Shown in pieces: positions 19,601-28,809 of a stretch of 64,000 nucleotides of DNA (position 1 is its first letter; every line of letters begins with the position of its first letter). Source of the DNA: Tritrichomonas musculus (Eukaryota > Parabasalia > Tritrichomonadida > Tritrichomonadidae). The DNA lies in NCBI GenBank assembly GCA_039105265.1, contig JAPFFF010000008.1:5332001-5396000 (forward strand), read 5' to 3'. The notes beneath the pieces were generated by a model. It made no database searches. It was given only the letters and a program-made list of their open reading frames with translations, and was not told the origin of the DNA. The position numbers and the translations under genes were made by a program.

Positions 19601-22062
19601 AGAATAAGGGGTATTGGTCAGGAGATAATGCGAAAGGTCATCTTAATGGGAAAGTCATTAATAAATGGAATATTCGACCTACTAAGAAAGCCAATAGTTG
19701 TTATGGTTGTTGGATAACAGTCAAACAAACAGACATGCATGAAGCAATAATTACTAATGAAGGAAATGGTTTAATGCATTCACTATTAAAGAACTACAAA
19801 AATGAATTTAAACTAGAAATGAAAGATGGAACTATTAAAGATGGTAGTGAATGGAATATGACATGTGCATATGAGAACCACCTAACTGATGGCTTATCAA
19901 ACTCATTACATCCTGGTTATTATGGCACTGTTCTTCTATACATATCGATGGATAGTACTGAAGGAATTAGAACTGATTTGGTTGAAAAGATATATTTAGA
20001 TATATATGTAGGTGAGTCTTCTACAGCAACAAGGTTATCATTCAAACCTGATGGGTTCCATGCACAAAAGAATGGAGAGGTATTTGTTGATGTTATACCT
20101 GTTCTTGATACTATTGAGACAATTAGCTATGATTGGGGCTTTTGCTTAGATGTTGGTGAAACCAGAGACATAAAATTATATTTGAGGAAGGATTATACAG
20201 ACCCTATTGATGAGATTAATTGGGATTCATCAACTAATGCATTTAAGTACATAATAGACCAACAGTTTTATGAAATAACACCAAATCCTAATGCTGCTAC
20301 TACCTTATACACAGACTACAATATTACTAGTTCAAAGATTATAACAGCTGATAATATTACTACCATGAGGAGTGATTTAAATGTATTAACCAATAATTTT
20401 GATGTAGTTAGTTATGATGTTAAGGACATAACCTCGAAAGTAAATGTGTTAAATGCAGAAATGGGAGAGACTAAAAGGATTACTAAACATTTACAAGAAG
20501 ACATAGACCAGGTTAGAATAGTATCAAATGTAGCACTAGCATTTGGAGTTATAGGAACTGCAGGTAGTATAGCTAATGTTGGTCTTACATTATTTCGAAC
20601 AGGGTTCACATTTACAAAGGCTGGTGTGGATTCTGCTATTGAAGGTGTATCACAAGGTGAACAAGCTTTGTATCATCTAGGTGATGGAAGCAACCTACCT
20701 CCATTAAAAATAGGAAGGTCAACTACAACTGATTTAACACCTATTATTGATTGGTGTGATGCAGAAAAGGTAGTAGTTGAATATACTGATGAAACTGAAG
20801 ACATTTCAAAGACGATAACAACATATCGAGATGCTATTGATTTATGCAACCACTTCAGGGAATCATTAAAACCTGCATTTAGGCTATTAGCTGATAAAAT
20901 AAATGAGGTTAATGAGGAAGTAGAAAATAATAACTATGTTGATAAGAATGATTTAGTAAGAGATGATACTATTGATATAGTAGGTAGTATTGTTAATAAG
21001 GAAGTACACCTTGAAGCTGAAGATGTTATTACAGATGGTACTATTAAGGCAAGGCTAATGGTTATGAAGGTTAGTGAGTTTAATGACATCGACTATGAGG
21101 AGTGTATAATAACTATTACTATTGCAGGTGGTACTATAAGTCAATATGAGGGCAGTGATTACTTCCCAACATGCACCTTAAATGGCAAGACAATAGTTAT
21201 AGCCAACCCACAGCAAGTAAGAGTTACTGGTATAGCCATTAAAGAAAATAGTGCTGTTAGGAGAATGTCATTTGAGGTTAAGGATATAGCATATACATGT
21301 GATATAGATGCACTTAACAACAAGGTAGACTCACTTGAAAAGATATCCCACGACAATAATGAATCAATAGCTACTATTATGAATGAATACCCCACAGTTG
21401 ATGAGGTTAATGATGTACTAAAGGAGTATGCATTAAAGAAAGATATACCTGAACCTGTTGATTTGTCAAATTATGCATTAAAGAGTGAGCTTGAGGAAGT
21501 AAAAACAAAAATAGATAATACATCTAAAGCTCAACAAGATTTAGCTATTCTAGTAGGTGAACATGTTGCTAGTATCGTAACAATAAATAGCAAAATATCA
21601 AATTTAGAGAGAGAGAATGCAACATTAAAGGATACTATAGCAGCAATGGAAGCTAGGTTAACTGCATTAGAAGAGAAAAATGACCCAGATAGTGAATGGA
21701 AAGCATATTATACAGGATTTACTGATGTCACTGATGAATATAATAGGTATTTTCTATTCTCTTATTTTACAAGTGAGAAACACATAATTATTGATAATTT
21801 AGATAATGATCCAACAGGTGATAATGAACCTGTTCCAGATGGGGAGTACTTATTGATATTCAAGGACAAGACTCAAAAGCTACATTTTATTAGATTTATA
21901 TCAACTGAATGGTCTGACCCTCAACAAATAAAATCATATTTGGATGAAATATACTTTAAAGACACTAACCCACCTTCTGGTGCTTATGATATATATAATA
22001 TTGAGTTAGATTGTGATACCTGTTCTATGATTTGTTTCGATGCTATATATATGAAGAAATAG
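16603..22062 (+). CDS. Giant fibre-like protein, 1819 aa
   Basis: An uninterrupted frame of 1819 residues. The first 135 residues (MSIKLYSLQSSEAEKL...) are almost the same as in element B and could anchor it to the particle. Six Trp-rich units of the form VWDxxxxEW lie between nt 18010 and 18655. A short conserved linker (VLGKYIIKGDLEVNGKIICD, about residue 745) recalls phage tail-fibre beta repeats. Further on come TDYNITSSKII and a hydrophobic stretch (VALAFGVIGTAGSIANVGL). The end has coiled coils (YALKSELEEVK, MEARLTALEEK) before a final globular domain. These features fit a long trimeric attachment fibre or adhesin; function is inferred. The TAG stop lies on the first bases of the terminal repeat. 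Confidence 0.7.
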   Translation: MSIKLYSLQSSEAEKLKDKNIEISVNDEGNIDIIRNEDPDDYPTFSCLYNKAEVDERVVNDYIENGGKLDGFGNVPITHKFANYLKYVFKGPEKTPQLEGSLPEKAESYKELIKDELCVNTLNEFIEEESNTCEAIHEMYTELMCAVDGYEQISTDEQLGQTKVIRYLQDPVPLPTPEPDPFLAEFGYSNLGDLLINVIKNERTNMTTKRFLYEAFNESNFKNFVSRISQYHWNLDKLSVQRIGYRYKGCTDLVEADQIIEVSSPCEFLDIYTRYYLENYKHTPQILQYLLFSSVLGLGISKALKLFRLSKAPDNKITITHIDGTQKSVTLNDHLNDVQRNIEVLMIVINDLIGQVSQIKSCDCNHEEEEGGGGIGIPQDEIDELTNYLRNQNRHLEEHLGDIDENINRLNLGEQVQSFQDAMLDVVMYEDAIPDIAKQAMEQQDQEQQIPIYRPIGDRSNGLYNQDSNYVWDIIYEEWRERDDNLDRPAGWRRNRNAPVPQNYMWDVVHDEWVMLNIYYPFEEGWREGASEAIVDVLIPIFENDHRGHLRYSDRYEEWVFFPEENSYLHMPTNEMLYRNREYHAELGQYVAWNIVDEEWQEHGYDFQDDDWIHDELLDAPDNLIWDMTHEEWVILSQHLEWIDRWRTQNTPAVNALVRARNSFVQVFGEIVWNEDKRQWVWEPKDDPSPMALSIENTKEAKTDNSSAVAIPDFVKGFDKFEDVLKCYGVQISKDTPSLDPVKPVLGKYIIKGDLEVNGKIICDSIPSGGTSPVDSDFTIENGIPEFVITNKDVYSLSNTINDVAYNLLGIFVPDLQKQAFLNSNKPIFKIVLRKNVIYDERGRYIKEFYITSRNGKIVCPVITYNKENDYCTINDNSSTDDRYYIAFDKSLPFHPYTLYLNGELSIMNEYEPTALKTDKAIKCSIIEAENALKLHKSDVHYFYKPSIITEETIGEDEYYKMVYEVPDNYEIPDKLNFVFKEHCFGNTWNLQWNTDKSRENKGYWSGDNAKGHLNGKVINKWNIRPTKKANSCYGCWITVKQTDMHEAIITNEGNGLMHSLLKNYKNEFKLEMKDGTIKDGSEWNMTCAYENHLTDGLSNSLHPGYYGTVLLYISMDSTEGIRTDLVEKIYLDIYVGESSTATRLSFKPDGFHAQKNGEVFVDVIPVLDTIETISYDWGFCLDVGETRDIKLYLRKDYTDPIDEINWDSSTNAFKYIIDQQFYEITPNPNAATTLYTDYNITSSKIITADNITTMRSDLNVLTNNFDVVSYDVKDITSKVNVLNAEMGETKRITKHLQEDIDQVRIVSNVALAFGVIGTAGSIANVGLTLFRTGFTFTKAGVDSAIEGVSQGEQALYHLGDGSNLPPLKIGRSTTTDLTPIIDWCDAEKVVVEYTDETEDISKTITTYRDAIDLCNHFRESLKPAFRLLADKINEVNEEVENNNYVDKNDLVRDDTIDIVGSIVNKEVHLEAEDVITDGTIKARLMVMKVSEFNDIDYEECIITITIAGGTISQYEGSDYFPTCTLNGKTIVIANPQQVRVTGIAIKENSAVRRMSFEVKDIAYTCDIDALNNKVDSLEKISHDNNESIATIMNEYPTVDEVNDVLKEYALKKDIPEPVDLSNYALKSELEEVKTKIDNTSKAQQDLAILVGEHVASIVTINSKISNLERENATLKDTIAAMEARLTALEEKNDPDSEWKAYYTGFTDVTDEYNRYFLFSYFTSEKHIIIDNLDNDPTGDNEPVPDGEYLLIFKDKTQKLHFIRFISTEWSDPQQIKSYLDEIYFKDTNPPSGAYDIYNIELDCDTCSMICFDAIYMKK

Positions 22063-22314
22063 GTACGAGATTCTCGGGGCTGGTACCTGTGCCGTTTCAT
22101 AGATGGTAGGCGTTGAGGTGGGTGGGTGGGAATTAGGGGTGGGGCCCCTGTGCCGTTTCTTTGATGGGGAGCAGTAGTGAGAACAAGAATATTTTTTTCT
22201 TTTCTTTTCTTTTTTCTTTTTTTCTTTTTCTTTTCTTTTCTTTTTCTTTTATGACGAGTTCGTGTTGACGCTTGGGGTGCCAGCCCCAGCGGAAACCGAC
22301 TCGTATATACTACT
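22061..22314 (+). repeat. Right terminal repeat of element A
   Basis: 254 bp matching 45170-45395 in the same orientation, which makes both the outer high-coordinate ends of their elements. It contains a GC-rich part with a duplicated CTGTGCCGTTTC block (22082-22106 and 22143-22167), a 60-bp T/C-only tract (about 22190-22250), the short hairpins CGAGATTCTCG and GGGGTGCCAGCCCC, and the tip CGTATATACTACT. GC content is far above the surroundings. Confidence 0.9.
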
Positions 22315-22320
22315 AATGAT
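22315..22320. other. Candidate 6-bp target duplication of element A
   Basis: AATGAT directly follows the element tip. Polintons make 6-bp duplications; the partner copy would be off the window's left edge, so this is unconfirmed. Confidence 0.35.
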
Positions 22321-22502
22321 ACATACTGTATATTTTTATTTTTAATATCAACTTCTGGTAAACCTTCGATCTCATTAAATAAATGACCTGTCTGTACATA
22401 GTTATCTAAGTCACCCAAGGTTAATAACTGGCTACCTTTTCGAGTAGCATCCCCTATCTTAAACTGTATATCTCCTTTAAATCTTGTAGTAGTATCACTC
22501 AT
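22315..22502 (-). CDS. Element B gene downstream of fibre, interrupted by element A
   Basis: About 62 codons from ATG at 22502 (MSDTTTRFKGDIQFKIGD, then LLTLGDLDNYVQTGHLF), running up to the tip of element A. It starts about 20 bp after the stop of B's fibre gene in the same orientation. The start resembles N-terminal modules of fibre or baseplate proteins (FKGDIQFKIGD) but this is only an impression. Element A has no counterpart here, because its own fibre gene runs straight into the terminal repeat. The rest of the gene would lie beyond element A's other end. Confidence 0.55.
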
Positions 22503-22521
22503 TTTAGTTAAATAAAACTTC

Positions 22522-25500
22522 TCATTCGATGTTAGCACATTTAGCTTCAAGTGCTGCAAGTCTTGCCTCAAGAGTATCAATATATGCATCCTTCTGGTCT
22601 ATCATTTCCTTCACTTCTACTTTAGTAATATAAGCAGTCATATCTATATCTTCTAATGGATGTTTTGTACTTGACTTATTTTCAAGCTCTTTGATTTTCT
22701 CGCACATGAATGCTATTGTACCCTTTAAAGTATCGCGATATGTCTTTGCAATATTAATACATGTATCAAATGAAACCATCATCTTATCAGCATCCTTCAT
22801 TGTTATTTCAAGTTCAGGTTCATCATCTGTTTCTTCATGATATGCCCATGCAAGAATCTTTTCTAATACATCTTCCTCTGCTAATGTCTCTGGGTTATCA
22901 TTACGACGGAACCAACTTGGAATATTAAATAATCCTATTCTATTTGCTACATATGCTTCTGCTGCTACTCCTGCTATAGCTGCTGCATCACCAGGATGAT
23001 GTCTAACAAACTGCCATTGACCATGTAAGAACCTTCTAGCAACATAACCTACTGCTCCCATAATAACCTGGGTAGTTGCACTTATAACACCATCTTGTTG
23101 GTACATTTCTATCACTCCATTCACAATATTAATTACATGTAGTCTTCTTCTATCTATTGTAGCAACTACATTTCCATTATATAGTACTTGTGTTATTTCT
23201 TCACCAGTTGTTTCATCTAATGTGTCATTAAAAGCTAAAAGATTACCATGAGAATAAATATTATCCATTAGTTCTCCTCTTTGTTCATCACTCATTTGTT
23301 CTATCATTTTTGCTGTTATTGCTGGTGTTGTTCCTGGTACTGTCCAAGTATCTGTTGTGGCAACAAGGTCATAATGCTGATATCTAACTCCATTTGCATT
23401 GACTTCTATCTGTGAATTTATTCCAACAAATCGTACTTGACCTCCACTAATATTTGCTGTAGTTGGTGCTGAATAATCAATAGTAGCAACAATTGGATCA
23501 ATAGTCTCTCCTCTATGATCAATAATATTTATCCATGCTTCCATTGTTTGGTCATTCAAGTAAGGTTCTAATCCAATATCTCCATTTTGTACAAATGGTA
23601 AATTTAATCTGTCTTGCATAGATAATTGTTCAATATCTCTCGCTGTGTATGTTGTTCCTTCCCATTCTATTGACCAATTATTATCAGTAGCTCTATGTAT
23701 TCTATCTGTCATCTCAATATCAGCTGGTCTTATTAGAGTCCTTCGTTGAAATACATTATTATGGATAATGAGTTGGTCATTATAAAACAAATCATACACA
23801 TTAAACCACTCTCTTCCATGATATTGGATACGTAATATATCAGGATGACTAGCAACTAATGCATTTCGTTCTTCTCTTGTCATATCTGCAATATCTTCTA
23901 AGGTATACTGGATTCCAGATATATTGATAACAGGAACTTGATTCCTAAGTGCAATCGTAGTTGAAGCTGTATTTGTCATTGTAGTCTGTGGTACAGTTAT
24001 ATCTGTTCGAATCTCATCTGTTTCATCTGTAACAACCTGTGGCTGAACTTCTCTATGAGTTCTCTCTAATGATTGCTCAGTGGTTGTGATAGTATTTGTT
24101 GCATTATCAGTATCATTATCAGTTATTGTAATCGAGGATGAATTAATATTTAATGTTTCAGTTCCATTTGTATCTGGTCTATTCCTAAAGAAGTGTAAGA
24201 CATTCGAACCAAGAGTAGCAATAGCATTTCCTAACTGAGTCAGTGCATGTGTTGTCGAAAGGACAACCTGTGTAGCTGAGAATGTTGAAATAGCTCCAGC
24301 AACAGGATTTTGAACAGTTGTTGTTATTGGTAAAAATCTTTCCATAGTCATCTTATCAGCCTTCAAATCAACATTCACCAAAAACTTACCTTGAAAGCCA
24401 CTACCTTCATCACCTGGATAACCGCCACCACCACCACCACCTCCTCCACCATTTCCTCCTGGACCTGCTGGGAAAGGTCTTGTTTGATATGTATTAATAG
24501 TTACAGAGTTATTGGACATATTTAATGTTGAAAGGGCACTTGCAATGCAAACTGTTGATGCTAAAATATTTAATATACTATTCGCAACTGCTACACCTTG
24601 TTTAATACTATCAGTATATTCATTATACATGGCTTGAATTCTCATTTGTTCAACTAGATTATCAACTGTCTGTTTCAATATAGCGTAATCATAGGCTAAT
24701 ATATCTGTGATTCCACCAACAACATTTAAGTCTCGACGCATAGTCATGATATTATCAGCCCATATAATCTTTGATGAATAAATATTATAATCTGTCGATA
24801 TGGTAGTGCATTTTCTTGGGTCTGGCTCTACTTCATAAAATTGTTGTTGAATAATTATATCGAATGGATTAACTTTCACATCAAAATCAAATAATTCTTT
24901 CTCTATATATATTCGAATGTTCTTATGATTAAATCCTTCAATGATTTTAATGGAATGCCTTTTTTCTCGATGATAATTAAATGATTCGAGACAAGGATTT
25001 GACCCATAGGTATGCATAACACCTGAATTAATACAATGAGTAGGATGACAATCCCATTTTAATTCAGTTATATTTCCATTAATATTTAGGTCAGCGTAAA
25101 CATATAATCCATCATCTGCATTTAATCCACTTGGCGCATCAACATACATTCTAGCTTGTTCATATTTATATCCATCTTGAGTTAAAGTACCTGAACCACT
25201 TGAATCAAAAGTTGCAGTTATTCCTTCACTTAGTATGGTTCCATCTTTCTTAACAACCCTCCAATTGGTAAGATAATCTTTCAAGATATGAGCATAATTA
25301 TCATCATCAGTTAAATCTTCCTTTATTGTTCCTTTTATCCATCTACCAATTCTTTCGTTATGTTTGATTGTTAAAGCAGGCGCACCGTCATTTGTGTTCA
25401 TGTATGATATCTTTTCTGTACACATGTTTTGACAATTATTTCCTGTCCAATTTTTACCATCCCATGTTAATTCCCAGTTATGACCAAATAGATAGTCTTT

Positions 25501-28056
25501 GAATCTAAATACTAAATTTAGTGGTATGTCATAATCTTTATCTATATCCCATCTCATACAATAATAATTGGATTCTTCATACGTCTTAGATGGTCTATAT
25601 AAATATAACTGGTCTGATTCCTTCAAGGTAAAATACTTGGAGTCAGTTGTTGTTGTACCTCCACTTGGAATAGAATCACATATTATTTTCCCATTTACTT
25701 TTAAGTCACCCTTTATAATATATTTACCAAGTACTGGATTCTTCTCATCTATCTCATTAGGATTATTAATAACAGGGATACCCATACAGTCTAAAATTTT
25801 ATCCCAAGCTTCAGTACTTGTAATTTGGTCTGGTATTGCTATTGCTCCGCTATTGCTTTTATCTTCTAATGATAATGATAATGGGCTTATCTCATTACAT
25901 TGATAAACATAACTATTATAATCATCATTCCATACTAATTCGCCGATTCCTTGTAAAAAATGTTCTTGATAATGCCTTACTGCAATATCTCCAATATCTC
26001 GATTTGTCCTCCAATCTCTGTCATTAAGCATTTCACTAACATTGTTTCTTATAGCTACCCATTCCCTATGGTCTATGTCCCAAACAAAATTGGCAGGTGC
26101 TTGTAAGCTAACATCTCGCCTCCAATCATTATTATCATTTGGATGTGATCTTGGCATATTAGCTATTGTCATTGAATTAACCCAACGACCTGACTCAAGA
26201 GACCAAACATAAGTTGGTCTTAACACTGCATTCCTATTTTGTTCAGGAACAATATTAATAACAGGTCCCGGTTGTTCTGGTACAACAATACTTTCTTCTG
26301 GTGGATAATATTCCCATTGTCCTCTATCAGGATTATAAATCATTTCTCCTTCCCAATGAATATTATGTTGTACTATTGTTTGTGCTATTTCATTTCCCTT
26401 TGGGTTAATTCTCCATCCAGCTGGTACATCTTCTTCATGTGGCGCTATTGCTATCCATTCCCTATGTCCAACATCCCAGACAAAATTCCAAGGAGCTCCA
26501 AATGCAGAATTAGTCCTCCATCCAAATTGATTTGGTATATTATAAACTGCAAAACTCGTCCACATGCGAAATACTGTACACCAAACATATGAATCATTAA
26601 ATAAGGATTCTCGTTGACGTGTTGGTTGTTCTGTTTGTATTCCTATTGACTGGTATTGTCTATTCATCTCATCTAAACCATTATCATATATCTCATAATC
26701 AAACATCTCTTGTGTAAATGACTCTACTTCATTTTGGAACCTGAGAGATGCAACATTATTTCCTAGGTTCGCAATATTATGTAATAAATAACCTGATAAT
26801 TGATTTACAGCTTGTAGACCTACATTCATATATTGAATTAGGTTTGAATCATTATCACCGCCTTCATTATCACCACCTTCATTACCTCCTTGATTATCAT
26901 CCTCTTCTTCACCATTACCTTCATTACCTCCTTGGTTACCTCCTTGATTATCGTGTTTGCAATTACAAGACTTGATTGTTACAACATAATCAAATAAAGC
27001 ATTATGTGAATTCACTATATCTTTAATAATCTCGAATACTAAATTTAAACATTGTCCTAACGTTATATTTAAAAAGTCTTGTCCACCAGGTGGTACAACA
27101 TCCACTTTCATTCCATTAGCATTTCGATGTGTATAATAGTATGTAATACCTGAATGTAAAATTACATTATACAAATAAAGACCTAACATAGCTTTTGCAT
27201 ATTGGTCTTTATTTATATTATTATCTTTTAGATTTTGGGTATATGTCTCAAAAAACTCACGAGGACTTTTAACTTCAACTATTTGGTCTGCAACAACTTG
27301 ATCAGTACTTCCTTTATATTTATATCCTATTGTTTTTAGTCTATTATCTTGAAGATTATAATGATATTGAATAGTTCCACTAATGAATTTTTTCCAATTT
27401 TCTTCATTAAAAGCTTCATATAAGATTTTCTTTGTTGGATTTGTTGTCTTTTCATTCTTCATAATGTTCATCAATAAATCCCCTAAATTCGAGTATCCTA
27501 CCTCTGCAAGATAAGGGTCTGGAGTAGGAGTTGGTATAGACTTTGGATATTGAAGATAATGAACAACTTTGCTTTGCCCTGTTTGTTCATCAAAAGCAAT
27601 TTGTTCATATCCATCTGCTGCACACATCAATTCGGTATACATCTCATGAATAGCCTCACATGTTTTCGATTCTTCTTCAATAAATTCATTAAATGTATTA
27701 ACACAAAGTTCATCTTTTATCAACTCCTTATGTGACTCTGCTTTTTCAGGTAGTGAGTCTTCTAATAAGGGTGTCTGTTCAGGTCCTTTAAATACGTATT
27801 TTAAATAATTGGCAAATTTATTTGTAATAGGTACATTGCCGAAACCATCAAGCTTTCCTCCATTTTCGATATGATTACCAACTACTCTTTCATCTACTTC
27901 AGCCTTATTATATAAGCAACTAAATTTTGGGTAATCATCTGGGTCCTCATTTCTTATAATATCAATATTACCTTCATCATTAACACTTATCTCTATATTT
28001 TTGTCTTTGAGCTTTTCAGCCTCACTTGATTGCAAAGAATAAAGTTTAATTGACAT
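22522..28056 (-). CDS. Giant fibre-like protein of element B, 1844 aa
   Basis: 1844 residues. The N-terminal 135 residues, the KYIIKGDLKVNGKIICD linker and the TDYNIYSSKII module match element A, while most of the remainder is only distantly related or unrelated. Six Trp-rich units lie at nt 25905-26600. Unlike A it has Gly/Asn-rich hinges (GGNEGGDNEGG and a poly-Gly run near nt 24420-24450), an LC8-type motif SIGIQTEQ near nt 26640, and a C-terminal part with two or three domains of the form 'ISGIQYTLEDIADM' before a terminal coiled coil (YIDTLEARLAALEAK). The size is conserved although the sequence is not, which suggests a modular attachment fibre. Confidence 0.7.
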   Translation of the reverse strand: MSIKLYSLQSSEAEKLKDKNIEISVNDEGNIDIIRNEDPDDYPKFSCLYNKAEVDERVVGNHIENGGKLDGFGNVPITNKFANYLKYVFKGPEQTPLLEDSLPEKAESHKELIKDELCVNTFNEFIEEESKTCEAIHEMYTELMCAADGYEQIAFDEQTGQSKVVHYLQYPKSIPTPTPDPYLAEVGYSNLGDLLMNIMKNEKTTNPTKKILYEAFNEENWKKFISGTIQYHYNLQDNRLKTIGYKYKGSTDQVVADQIVEVKSPREFFETYTQNLKDNNINKDQYAKAMLGLYLYNVILHSGITYYYTHRNANGMKVDVVPPGGQDFLNITLGQCLNLVFEIIKDIVNSHNALFDYVVTIKSCNCKHDNQGGNQGGNEGNGEEEDDNQGGNEGGDNEGGDNDSNLIQYMNVGLQAVNQLSGYLLHNIANLGNNVASLRFQNEVESFTQEMFDYEIYDNGLDEMNRQYQSIGIQTEQPTRQRESLFNDSYVWCTVFRMWTSFAVYNIPNQFGWRTNSAFGAPWNFVWDVGHREWIAIAPHEEDVPAGWRINPKGNEIAQTIVQHNIHWEGEMIYNPDRGQWEYYPPEESIVVPEQPGPVINIVPEQNRNAVLRPTYVWSLESGRWVNSMTIANMPRSHPNDNNDWRRDVSLQAPANFVWDIDHREWVAIRNNVSEMLNDRDWRTNRDIGDIAVRHYQEHFLQGIGELVWNDDYNSYVYQCNEISPLSLSLEDKSNSGAIAIPDQITSTEAWDKILDCMGIPVINNPNEIDEKNPVLGKYIIKGDLKVNGKIICDSIPSGGTTTTDSKYFTLKESDQLYLYRPSKTYEESNYYCMRWDIDKDYDIPLNLVFRFKDYLFGHNWELTWDGKNWTGNNCQNMCTEKISYMNTNDGAPALTIKHNERIGRWIKGTIKEDLTDDDNYAHILKDYLTNWRVVKKDGTILSEGITATFDSSGSGTLTQDGYKYEQARMYVDAPSGLNADDGLYVYADLNINGNITELKWDCHPTHCINSGVMHTYGSNPCLESFNYHREKRHSIKIIEGFNHKNIRIYIEKELFDFDVKVNPFDIIIQQQFYEVEPDPRKCTTISTDYNIYSSKIIWADNIMTMRRDLNVVGGITDILAYDYAILKQTVDNLVEQMRIQAMYNEYTDSIKQGVAVANSILNILASTVCIASALSTLNMSNNSVTINTYQTRPFPAGPGGNGGGGGGGGGGYPGDEGSGFQGKFLVNVDLKADKMTMERFLPITTTVQNPVAGAISTFSATQVVLSTTHALTQLGNAIATLGSNVLHFFRNRPDTNGTETLNINSSSITITDNDTDNATNTITTTEQSLERTHREVQPQVVTDETDEIRTDITVPQTTMTNTASTTIALRNQVPVINISGIQYTLEDIADMTREERNALVASHPDILRIQYHGREWFNVYDLFYNDQLIIHNNVFQRRTLIRPADIEMTDRIHRATDNNWSIEWEGTTYTARDIEQLSMQDRLNLPFVQNGDIGLEPYLNDQTMEAWINIIDHRGETIDPIVATIDYSAPTTANISGGQVRFVGINSQIEVNANGVRYQHYDLVATTDTWTVPGTTPAITAKMIEQMSDEQRGELMDNIYSHGNLLAFNDTLDETTGEEITQVLYNGNVVATIDRRRLHVINIVNGVIEMYQQDGVISATTQVIMGAVGYVARRFLHGQWQFVRHHPGDAAAIAGVAAEAYVANRIGLFNIPSWFRRNDNPETLAEEDVLEKILAWAYHEETDDEPELEITMKDADKMMVSFDTCINIAKTYRDTLKGTIAFMCEKIKELENKSSTKHPLEDIDMTAYITKVEVKEMIDQKDAYIDTLEARLAALEAKCANIE

Positions 28057-28059
28057 TTT

Positions 28060-28809
28060 ATGAATTATAAAATGTTAGTATCAGTGCAGAGTACAAATGC
28101 TGATGAATATAATAAGGTATCTATCAATTTGGATATACCATGGAAGTGTAAATATATTAAATATTTTGTATCTTCAATTAATACAATAAGTAATATTATG
28201 TTGAGTACGAAAGATGATTATATAGAGTTTACACATAACAGTATTCCATTCAAGCTTAAATTCGAAGATAGATATAATTATACCATCAAGCAAATAGAAG
28301 CACTTTTAAATCCGCTTGCGGAGGTATCTTTTAAATATAATGATAATACTCGTACATTTACAATAAAGACACAAACACCGTTAACAATAACCTCTATTTC
28401 CCATAGGGCTGCTTTATTAACTGGTTTATATAATACTTCATTGCCTATTGTGTTACCATCAAATGCAACATATAATATTAAAGACATCCCAATATTAAAT
28501 CATACTAAGTTGTATCTAGTATCTCTACAAGGTAATGCCATATACTCGAATATAGGTGAACAACAATATACACCTTCAGTCATTGGTAGTATAAATACAT
28601 TCACTTTAGATAATAAACCACTTATATATGATTTCGAAACTGAAAGTAAACCATTAAAAATAAAAACATATACAGATTCATTAAAGTTTTTAGAATTAAG
28701 TTTAGTAGATTTTCAATACCAGCCGATATTGTTAAAAAGTCCTTTGTTCATAACTATCAAAATTAAACCATCTAACTCGACTGATGTCAATGATGTGTTA
28801 ACTACGTAA
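28060..28809 (+). CDS. Candidate minor capsid (penton-like) protein, element B
   Basis: Counterpart of 15850-16599 with two residue differences in 249. It is again divergent from the fibre gene with three bases between the start codons, and it overlaps the polymerase 3' end by 8 bases. Conservation of this tight arrangement while the neighbouring fibre diverges marks it as core virion machinery (inference). Confidence 0.5.
   Translation: MNYKMLVSVQSTNADEYNKVSINLDIPWKCKYIKYFVSSINTISNIMLSTKDDYIEFTHNSIPFKLKFEDRYNYTIKQIEALLNPLAEVSFKYNDNTRTFTIKTQTPLTITSISHRAALLTGLYNTSLPIVLPSNATYNIKDIPILNHTKLYLVSLQGNAIYSNIGEQQYTPSVIGSINTFTLDNKPLIYDFETESKPLKIKTYTDSLKFLELSLVDFQYQPILLKSPLFITIKIKPSNSTDVNDVLTT

Larger units (their letters stand above)
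1..22314 (+). mobile_element. Polinton/Maverick element A, left end off-window
   Basis: Family call rests on the joint presence of protein-primed DNA polymerase B, retroviral-type integrase, packaging ATPase, Ulp1/adenain-like protease and a capsid-sized protein, bounded on the right by a terminal repeat ending ACTACT (AGTAGT read inward, consistent with AG-type Polinton termini). Position 1 matches 44605 in element B, whose tip is 790 bp further out, so A should be about 23.1 kb long. It looks whole at gene level. Near-identity to element B for most genes implies a young age (inference). Confidence 0.93.

Noticed and set aside
22200-22250. T/C tract as a coding repeat (Lys-rich antisense frame)
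   Set aside because: Part of the terminal repeat; the frame only arises from the tract.
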